Assembly: GCA_030040215.1 (NCBI GenBank)
Contig: JASHUD010000097.1
Span: 1-9,463, forward strand
Length of the DNA: 9,463 nt
Reading direction: 5' to 3'
Origin: Methylovirgula sp.
GTDB taxonomy: Bacteria > Pseudomonadota > Alphaproteobacteria > Rhizobiales > Beijerinckiaceae
Position 1 is the stretch's first letter, and every line of letters starts with the position of its first letter. A program made the translations under genes and the position numbers. This document shows, piece by piece, positions 5,692 through 9,463 of this stretch. The notes beneath the pieces are model-generated. The model saw nothing but the letters and a program-made list of their open reading frames with translations, was not told the DNA's origin and searched no databases.

Positions 5692-6387
5692 ATGAGCCAG
5701 GCCGGAAAACGGGTTCGCAACGCGCGCGAGGGAATCGACCGGATCAAGCTTTATCCGCTTGAGGAGGCGGTGAAGCTCGTGAAGGAACGTGCCAACGCGA
5801 AGTTCGACGAAACCGTCGAAATCGCCATGAATCTCGGGGTCGATCCGAAACATGCCGACCAGATGGTGCGCGGCGTCGTCAATCTGCCGAACGGCACCGG
5901 CCGCACCCAGCGCGTCGCGGTGTTTGCGCGCGGCGCCAAGGCCGACGAGGCGAAGGCGGCGGGCGCCGATATCGTCGGAGCCGAGGATCTCGTCACGACC
6001 GTTCAGGCCGGGACGATCGAGTTCGACCGTTGCATCGCCACGCCCGACATGATGCCGCTCGTGAGCCGGCTCGGCAAAGTGCTGGGGCCGCGCGGGCTCA
6101 TGCCCAACCCCAGGGTGGGAACCGTCACGACCGATGTCATGGCTGCGATCAAGGCAGCGAAGGGCGGGGCGGTCGAATTTCGAGTGGAAAAAGCGGGGAT
6201 CGTCCAGGGTAGCGTCGGCAAGGCTTCATTCGACCAGAAAAAGCTCGTCGAAAACATCGCAGCCTTCATCGACGCCGTTTCGAAGGCCCGGCCGCAGGGT
6301 GCGAAAGGCACATATATTCAGCGGGTTGCGCTTTCATCGACGATGGGCCCGGGAGTGAAGGTCGATCCGGCAACGGTACGAATCTGA
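5692..6387 (+). CDS. rplA: 50S ribosomal protein L1
   Basis: Binds the mobile L1 stalk of 23S rRNA and helps release the deacylated E-site tRNA; free L1 represses the rplK-rplA mRNA. The length is the normal 231 residues. Recognisable parts are AVKLVKERANAKFDETVE (26-43), LPNGTGRTQRVAVFARG (65-81) and the signature MPLVSRLGKVLGPRGLMPNP (121-140) followed by RVGTVTTDV. The gap of four bases to rplK, with the GGAG (5679-5682) inside the end of rplK, implies translational coupling. A C-terminal TMGPGVKVDP (217-226) completes the protein. Confidence 0.98.
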   Translation: MSQAGKRVRNAREGIDRIKLYPLEEAVKLVKERANAKFDETVEIAMNLGVDPKHADQMVRGVVNLPNGTGRTQRVAVFARGAKADEAKAAGADIVGAEDLVTTVQAGTIEFDRCIATPDMMPLVSRLGKVLGPRGLMPNPRVGTVTTDVMAAIKAAKGGAVEFRVEKAGIVQGSVGKASFDQKKLVENIAAFIDAVSKARPQGAKGTYIQRVALSSTMGPGVKVDPATVRI

Positions 6388-6396
6388 AGACCCCAC

Positions 6397-6412
6397 AGCC
6401 CTCGCGGGGGCT
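6397..6412 (+). other. Hairpin ten bases after rplA
   Basis: AGCCCT (6397-6402) pairs with GGGGCT (6407-6412), with one T-G wobble, closing a CGCG tetraloop. It lacks a following T-run. It may stabilise the 3' end of the rplK-rplA message. Its last T is the first base of an orphan TTGACA. Confidence 0.5.
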
Positions 6413-6443
6413 TGACAAGGCGAAAAAATGCGGATTCGCCCCC

Positions 6444-6472
6444 TTGGCATAGCGCAAGGTTGAGGTTAAATA
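6444..6472 (+). promoter_or_regulatory. Candidate promoter for rplJL-rpoB
   Basis: TTGGCA (6444-6449), a 17-bp spacer and TAAATA (6467-6472) make a good sigma70-type promoter, with a start expected near 6479. Its position between rplA and rplJ matches the major L10 promoter of E. coli. It has the same TTGGCR form of -35 box as the secE candidate. A perfect TTGACA at 6412-6417 lacks a good -10 partner at the normal distance. Confidence 0.6.
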
Positions 6473-6481
6473 GGCGGCTCT

Positions 6482-6506
6482 GGGTTGTGGGCCAAAGCCG
6501 CAACCC
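6482..6506 (+). other. Hairpin at the predicted 5' end of the rplJ transcript
   Basis: GGGTTGTGG (6482-6490) pairs with CCGCAACCC (6498-6506), nine pairs including one U-G, around a seven-base loop. It lies just after the expected start of transcription and would cap the leader. 5'-end stems often slow mRNA decay; that role is inferred. Confidence 0.6.
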
Positions 6507-6573
6507 CAAACCCTTTCAGCTTCCGCGTCTTGCAGGTCGGGCCTACTCCGGCGGGTGAGGCGCAGCGGAATGG

Positions 6574-6625
6574 CCGGTGGGACGCAAGTTTTGCCAATGC
6601 AGCAAAGCAAACCGTCTCCAACCGG
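6574..6625 (+). other. Bulged stem in the rplJ leader
   Basis: CCGGT (6574-6578) pairs with ACCGG (6621-6625), GG (6579-6580) with CC (6618-6619) and GACG (6581-6584) with CGTC (6613-6616), leaving single bulged bases at 6617 and 6620. It sits immediately before the L10 leader. Assigned by eye only. Confidence 0.4.
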
Positions 6626-6631
6626 TCATGT

Positions 6632-6763
6632 CCTGTCCGAGACTGCAGGCGCGCGGCGCGCGTGTCCCGAAAAATTCGGGAGCATTCGCGTCTACGCTTA
6701 ATGTCGAAAGCCCGTTCCGGTTCCGGCCGGCGCGCGAAAGACGCCAGCATAGACGGGGTCAGG
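6632..6763 (+). promoter_or_regulatory. Ribosomal protein L10 leader (autoregulatory RNA)
   Basis: The 5' strand CCGAGACTGCAGG (6637-6649) and the 3' strand GCATAGACGGGGTCAG (6747-6762) match the E. coli rplJ leader strands GTCGAGACCGCAGG and GCGTAGACGGTGACAG as I remember them, and CTTAAT (6697-6702) is also shared. The strands pair here: CCTG 6632-6635 with CAGG 6760-6763, an internal loop GAGAC/TAGAC, then TGC-A-GGCG (6644-6651) with CGCC-A-GCA (6742-6749). A perfect TCCCGAA/TTCGGGA hairpin (6665-6681, AAA loop) sits inside. Excess L10-L12 complex binds this loop and represses rplJL. The distance to the start codon, about 170 nt, is similar to E. coli. Confidence 0.75.
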
Positions 6764-6776
6764 TCGAAATGCGAAG

Positions 6777-6810
6777 TGCGGGTGCGGTAGTTCCTGCAGG
6801 CTTTGTTTTT
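6777..6810 (+). terminator. Candidate attenuator in the rplJ leader
   Basis: TGCGGG (6777-6782) pairs with CCTGCA (6793-6798), six pairs with one G-U, followed by GGC and a T-rich tract (TTTGTTTTT, 6802-6810). This is terminator-like, though the loop is ten bases and the stem is modest. The 3' arm is also complementary to the L10-site strand CTGCAGG (6643-6649), so L10 binding could influence whether it forms. Confidence 0.4.
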
Positions 6811-6822
6811 GGACAAATCCCT

Positions 6823-6855
6823 CTGTCCGGGGCGATGCATCGTTCCGGAGGACAG
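6823..6855 (+). other. Long hairpin with a 10-bp palindromic tip
   Basis: CTGTCC (6823-6828) pairs with GGACAG (6850-6855). GGGG (6829-6832) pairs with TTCC (6843-6846) through two wobbles, and the tip is the perfect palindrome CGATGCATCG (6833-6842). GGA (6847-6849) is left as a bulge. It is one of several structures between the L10 site and the rplJ start. Confidence 0.5.
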
Positions 6856-6861
6856 GCGTAG

Positions 6862-6916
6862 CGCCGGGGTAGACCGAAGGTCTGCACAGGCTGACGCAAC
6901 CGGCGGCAAACCCGCC
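6862..6916 (+). promoter_or_regulatory. Mutually exclusive stems before the rplJ start
   Basis: CGCCGG (6862-6867) can pair with CCGGCG (6900-6905), enclosing a GTAGACC/GGTCTGC hairpin (6869-6885, GAA loop). Alternatively GGCGG (6902-6906) pairs with CCGCC (6912-6916) around CAAAC, ending seven bases before the AGAGAG ribosome-binding site (6923-6928). Both cannot form at once because bases 6902-6905 are shared. Such a switch next to the start could tune rplJ translation; this is inference. Confidence 0.45.
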
Positions 6917-6934
6917 TGAGACAGAGAGTGTATT

Positions 6935-7450
6935 GTGGACAGAGCTGAAAAGAAAGCCTCCGTCGCCGCCCTGAACGAAGTCTTCCGAACGAGTTCGGTC
7001 GTGGTGGTGGCGCACTATTCCGGCTTGACGGTCGCCCAGATGCAAACGCTGCGAAAACAGATGCGCGCCGCCGGAGCAATCGTTCAAGTCGCCAAAAACC
7101 GCCTGGTCAAGATCGCCCTTGAAGGCACCGACATGGCGTCGATCGCCGCTCTGCTGAAGGGGCCGACCTTGCTGGCCTATTCGCAGGATCCGGTCGTCGC
7201 AGCCAAAGTCGCCGTGGCGTTCGCCAAAGACTACGACAAGCTCGTGATCCTCGGCGGCGCCATGCGCAAGACGGCGCTCGACGTCGAGGCGATCCGCTCG
7301 CTTGCGACCTTGCCCTCGCTCGACGAACTGCGCGCCAAAATCGTCGGCCTCATTCAGGCGCCGGCGACCAAACTCGCCCAGCTCACCGCGGCTCCGGCGG
7401 CCAAGCTCGCCCGGGTCGTAAAAGCCTATTCCGAAAAAGACGCGGCCTGA
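6935..7450 (+). CDS. rplJ: 50S ribosomal protein L10
   Basis: Anchors the L7/L12 dimers to the ribosome stalk and, as the L10-L12 complex, represses its own mRNA. It has 171 residues, normal for the family. The N-terminal rRNA-binding domain includes MDRAEKKASVAALNEVF (1-17), VVVVAHYSGLTVAQMQTLRK (22-41), VAKNRLVKIAL (52-62) and LLKGPTLLAYS (73-83). The C-terminal helix that binds L12 dimers is the Ala/Leu/Lys-rich stretch of about 130-171. The start is GTG at 6935, preceded by AGAGAG (6923-6928); GTG is usual for rplJ in Rhizobiales, and an upstream ATG is lacking. rplL follows after 42 bp. Confidence 0.97.
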   Translation: MDRAEKKASVAALNEVFRTSSVVVVAHYSGLTVAQMQTLRKQMRAAGAIVQVAKNRLVKIALEGTDMASIAALLKGPTLLAYSQDPVVAAKVAVAFAKDYDKLVILGGAMRKTALDVEAIRSLATLPSLDELRAKIVGLIQAPATKLAQLTAAPAAKLARVVKAYSEKDAA

Positions 7451-7492
7451 AATTCAGCTGTTGCTCACGCCTAAATTCGAAGGAAGACCTCA

Positions 7493-7876
7493 ATGGCCAA
7501 TCTTGAGAAAATCGTAGACGACCTTTCCAGCTTGACGGTGCTCGAAGCGGCCGAGCTCGCCAAATTGCTGGAAGAAAAATGGGGTGTCTCGGCGGCGGCT
7601 GCGGTCGCGGTCGCGGCGGGCCCGGCGGGCGGCGGGGCACCGGCTGCCGCGGCGGCCGAAGAGAAGACCGAGTTCAGCGTCATCCTTGCCGCCGTCGGCG
7701 ACAAGAAGATCGAGGTGATCAAAGAGGTTCGCGCCGTTACGGGCCTCGGCTTGAAGGAAGCCAAGGACCTCGTCGAATCGGCGCCGAAACCTCTCAAGGA
7801 GGGCGCCACCAAGGAGGAGGCCGAGAAAATCAAGGCCACTCTCGAAAAGGTCGGCGCGAAAGTCGAACTCAAGTGA
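7493..7876 (+). CDS. rplL: 50S ribosomal protein L7/L12
   Basis: Forms the flexible stalk that recruits and activates the translational GTPases; present in several copies per ribosome. It has 127 residues. The N-terminal dimerisation domain (1-32) is MANLEKIVDDLSSLTVLEAA onward. An Ala/Gly/Pro hinge (about 33-55) follows. The C-terminal factor-binding domain (58-127) has KTEFSVILAA (58-67), KKIEVIKEVRAVTGLGLKEA (71-90) and KDLVESAPKPLKEG (91-104). AAGGAAG (7480-7486) gives a strong ribosome-binding site, as expected for a protein made in excess over L10. The wording is close to Bradyrhizobium-type L7/L12. Confidence 0.98.
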   Translation: MANLEKIVDDLSSLTVLEAAELAKLLEEKWGVSAAAAVAVAAGPAGGGAPAAAAAEEKTEFSVILAAVGDKKIEVIKEVRAVTGLGLKEAKDLVESAPKPLKEGATKEEAEKIKATLEKVGAKVELK

Positions 7877-7883
7877 TCGAAGC

Positions 7884-7912
7884 GGTCGCGGTGGCGGCCT
7901 CCTTCCTTTTTT
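7884..7912 (+). terminator. Candidate attenuator between rplL and rpoB
   Basis: GGTCGC (7884-7889) pairs with GCGGCC (7894-7899), six pairs with one U-G, around GGTG. A pyrimidine tract follows, ending in six Ts (7907-7912). It starts seven bases after the rplL stop. E. coli has a partial terminator in the same spacer that lowers rpoB expression below rplL. The Ts start seven bases after the stem, so termination would probably be partial. Confidence 0.5.
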
Positions 7913-7913
7913 G

Positions 7914-7943
7914 AACGGTCCCGGAGCGCGCTTCGGGGCCGTT
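7914..7943 (+). other. Stable hairpin in the rplL-rpoB spacer
   Basis: AACGGTCCCG (7914-7923) pairs with CGGGGCCGTT (7934-7943), ten pairs with one U-G, around a ten-base loop. No T-run follows on either strand, so it is not an intrinsic terminator. E. coli has an RNase III processing site in this spacer. A similar processing or mRNA-stability role is possible but unproven. Confidence 0.6.
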
Positions 7944-7985
7944 GAGTCGTTCCTGCTGCGGCAGATACCGGCAAGTTTGCAGAGG

Positions 7986-8011
7986 GGGTCGAGTAGGGCC
8001 CCGCGCGACCC
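7986..8011 (+). other. Inverted repeat in the rplL-rpoB spacer
   Basis: GGGTCG (7986-7991) pairs with CGACCC (8006-8011) around a 14-base loop that itself contains GGGCCC. No function can be assigned. Confidence 0.4.
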
Positions 8012-8032
8012 AAGATGGGGCGCAAATTTTTC

Positions 8033-8048
8033 GGGGGCGCACGCCCCC
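8033..8048 (+). other. Very GC-rich hairpin just before rpoB
   Basis: GGGGGC (8033-8038) pairs with GCCCCC (8043-8048) around GCAC. It is preceded by an AT-rich AAATTTTT (8024-8031) and ends 17 bases before the rpoB ribosome-binding site GAGGAG (8066-8071). It is not terminator-like on the + strand, since TACG follows. It could affect ribosome access or be a dispersed palindrome. Confidence 0.55.
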
Positions 8049-8075
8049 TACGATACTCACCCTGTGAGGAGCACG

Positions 8076-9463
8076 ATGGCCCAACCTTTAGCGCAGACCT
8101 TTTCCGGCCGGAAGCGCGTTCGCAAGTTTTTCGGACATATCCGCGAAGTCGCGGAGATGCCGAATCTGATCGAAGTGCAGAAGGCTTCCTACGACCAGTT
8201 CCTGATGGTCGAGGAGCCGGAAGGCGGTCGTCTGGACGAAGGGCTGGAGGCGGTGTTCCGTTCGGTGTTTCCGATCTCCGATTTCGCCGGAATCGCGCTG
8301 CTCGAATTCGTCAAATACGTCTTCGAGCCGCCGAAATACGACGTCGACGAATGCCGCCAGCGGGGCATGACCTATGCCGCGCCGCTGAAGGTCACGCTGC
8401 GCCTCATCGTTTTCGACGTCGACCCCGAAACCGGCGCGAAATCGGTGAAGGACATCAAGGAACAGGATGTCTACATGGGCGACATGCCGTTCATGACGAA
8501 CAACGGCACGTTCATCGTCAACGGCACCGAACGCGTTATCGTCTCGCAGATGCATCGCTCGCCCGGCGTTTTCTTCGACCACGACAAAGGCAAGAGCCAT
8601 TCCTCGGGCAAGCTTCTGTTCGCGGCGCGGATCATTCCGTATCGGGGCTCCTGGCTCGATATCGAATTCGACGCCAAGGACATCGTCTATGCGCGCATCG
8701 ATCGGCGGCGGAAGATCCCGGTGACCTCGCTGCTCTATGCGCTCGGCATGGACGGCGAAGAGATTCTGACGACGTTCTACAACACCGTCACCTACGTCCG
8801 CGACGGCGACGGCTGGCGCCTGCCTTTCGATCCCGAGCGGATGAAAGGCATCAAAACCGGCGTCGACATGGCCGACGCCGACACTGGCGAAGTCGTGCTC
8901 GAAGCCGGCAAGAAGCTTACCGCGCGCGCCGCGCGGCTGCTGGTCGAAAAAGGCGTCAAGTTCATCAAGGCGCAGAACGTCGATCTGCACGGCCAGTTCA
9001 TCGCCGCCGATCTCTACAACCCCGCGACCGGCGAGATCTTCGCCGAAGCGGGCGACGAGATCACCGCGAAGACGCTGCCGGCGCTGATCGAGGCCGGGTT
9101 CACCGAACTGCCGGTGCTCGACATCGACCACGTCAACATCGGTCCCTATATCCGCAACACGCTCGCGGTCGACAAGAATTCGTCGCGCGAAGACGCGCTC
9201 TTCGACATCTACCGCGTGATGCGTCCGGGCGAGCCGCCGACGCTCGAAACCGCGGAAGCGATGTTCCATTCGTTGTTCTTCGATTCGGAACGTTACGATC
9301 TCTCGGCCGTCGGCCGCGTCAAGATGAATATGCGCCTCGACCTCGATGCGCCCGATACGATGCGCGTGCTGCGCAAGGCCGACATCATCGCGGTGGTGCG
9401 CGCCCTCGTCGATCTGCGCGACGGACGCGGTGAAATCGACGACATCGATCATCTCGGCAACCG
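8076..9463 (+). CDS. rpoB: RNA polymerase subunit beta, N-terminal part (runs off window)
   Basis: Catalytic-core subunit of RNA polymerase. The ATG at 8076 follows GAGGAG (8066-8071) by four bases and opens a frame that stays open to the window end: 462 codons plus two bases. Conserved blocks are SFSGRKRVRKFFG-like TFSGRKRVRKFFG (8-20), FRSVFPISDF (61-70), RQRGMTYAAPLKVTLRL (94-110), VKDIKEQDVYMGDMP (124-138), NGTFIVNGTERVIVSQMHRS (143-162), RIIPYRGSWLDIEFD (185-199), YRVMRPGEPPT (379-389) and DDIDHLGN (455-462). This covers the protrusion and lobe domains. The rifampicin-resistance cluster lies just past the edge. Long closed frames at 8015-9433 (+) and 8088-9452 (-) are shadows of this gene. 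Confidence 0.98.
   Translation, partial: MAQPLAQTFSGRKRVRKFFGHIREVAEMPNLIEVQKASYDQFLMVEEPEGGRLDEGLEAVFRSVFPISDFAGIALLEFVKYVFEPPKYDVDECRQRGMTYAAPLKVTLRLIVFDVDPETGAKSVKDIKEQDVYMGDMPFMTNNGTFIVNGTERVIVSQMHRSPGVFFDHDKGKSHSSGKLLFAARIIPYRGSWLDIEFDAKDIVYARIDRRRKIPVTSLLYALGMDGEEILTTFYNTVTYVRDGDGWRLPFDPERMKGIKTGVDMADADTGEVVLEAGKKLTARAARLLVEKGVKFIKAQNVDLHGQFIAADLYNPATGEIFAEAGDEITAKTLPALIEAGFTELPVLDIDHVNIGPYIRNTLAVDKNSSREDALFDIYRVMRPGEPPTLETAEAMFHSLFFDSERYDLSAVGRVKMNMRLDLDAPDTMRVLRKADIIAVVRALVDLRDGRGEIDDIDHLGN

Larger units (their letters stand above)
6388..6934 (+). other. 547-bp non-coding rplA-rplJ spacer
   Basis: No credible gene lies here. The open frames on either strand lack ribosome-binding sites and resemble nothing I know. 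The spacer holds in order: a hairpin (6397-6412), a promoter (6444-6472), a 5'-end hairpin (6482-6506), a bulged stem (6574-6625), the L10 leader (6632-6763), a terminator-like hairpin with T-rich tract (6777-6810), a long hairpin around a perfect palindrome (6823-6855), and alternative stems before the rplJ start (6862-6916). Confidence 0.85.

Noticed and set aside
6412..6417. Perfect TTGACA as the -35 box of a strong promoter
   Set aside because: No acceptable -10 hexamer at 15-19 bp; the candidate region is GC-rich and lies in a GGCGAA/TTCGCC inverted repeat. TTGGCA/TAAATA just downstream is better.
6466..6909. Open frames in the rplA-rplJ spacer (147 codons on -, 101 codons on + at 6485-6790)
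   Set aside because: They overlap conserved leader RNA structure, lack ribosome-binding sites, and have Arg/Ala-rich shadow composition.
8015..9433. 472-codon + strand open frame over rpoB
   Set aside because: It is Arg-rich nonsense in another frame of rpoB; the frame from 8076 gives an unmistakable beta subunit with its own ribosome-binding site.
8088..9452. 454-codon antisense open frame
   Set aside because: Exact antisense shadow of rpoB in GC-rich DNA, with no ribosome-binding site or known similarity.
1..9463. Mobile elements, CRISPR arrays, phage or defence genes
   Set aside because: No transposase, integrase, regularly spaced long repeats or defence domains were found; all long frames are accounted for by housekeeping genes.

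Overview
The window is a stretch of alphaproteobacterial chromosome, most likely from the Hyphomicrobiales (Rhizobiales). The evidence is the high GC content, the Rhizobiales-like wording of RplL and RpoB, the GTG start of rplJ, and the gene order secE-nusG-rplK-rplA-rplJ-rplL-rpoB. I cannot place it below order level from sequence alone. All genes are on the + strand.

Positions 1-4143 hold a sulfate (probably sulfate/thiosulfate) ABC importer operon, sbp-cysT-cysW-cysA. The periplasmic binding protein is cut at its 5' end by the window edge. Two permeases and the ATPase follow with tight or overlapping junctions. Compared with the E. coli proteins as I remember them, Sbp, CysT and CysW all carry extra segments of about 24 residues. 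In CysT and CysW these include the same periplasmic loop.

Positions 4144-4383 are a 240-bp junction with no gene. It holds a GC-rich palindrome, four tandem copies of a 14-15 bp repeat whose last copy supplies the -35 hexamer of a good sigma70-type promoter, and a 12-bp perfect palindrome close to secE. The tuf and tRNA-Trp genes that usually precede secE in relatives are absent.

Positions 4384-9463 are the transcription/translation superoperon: SecE, NusG, L11, L1, L10, L7/L12 and the first 462 codons of RNA polymerase beta. rpoB begins at 8076, runs off the window, and is easily missed because longer closed ORFs lie over it in other frames. The spacers carry the regulatory content. A likely L1-binding leader precedes rplK. 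A 547-bp rplA-rplJ spacer holds a promoter and a recognisable L10 leader, with alternative pairings that could form an attenuator. A 199-bp rplL-rpoB spacer holds a terminator-like hairpin with a U-rich tract plus three further hairpins. This fits the known logic of the operon, in which ribosomal proteins repress their own mRNA and rpoB is partly uncoupled from rplL.

I see no mobile element, CRISPR array, tRNA, rRNA or wholly new gene system. The items most worth a second look are the candidate L10-controlled attenuator, the tandem repeat at the secE promoter, and the matched insertions in the sulfate transporter.
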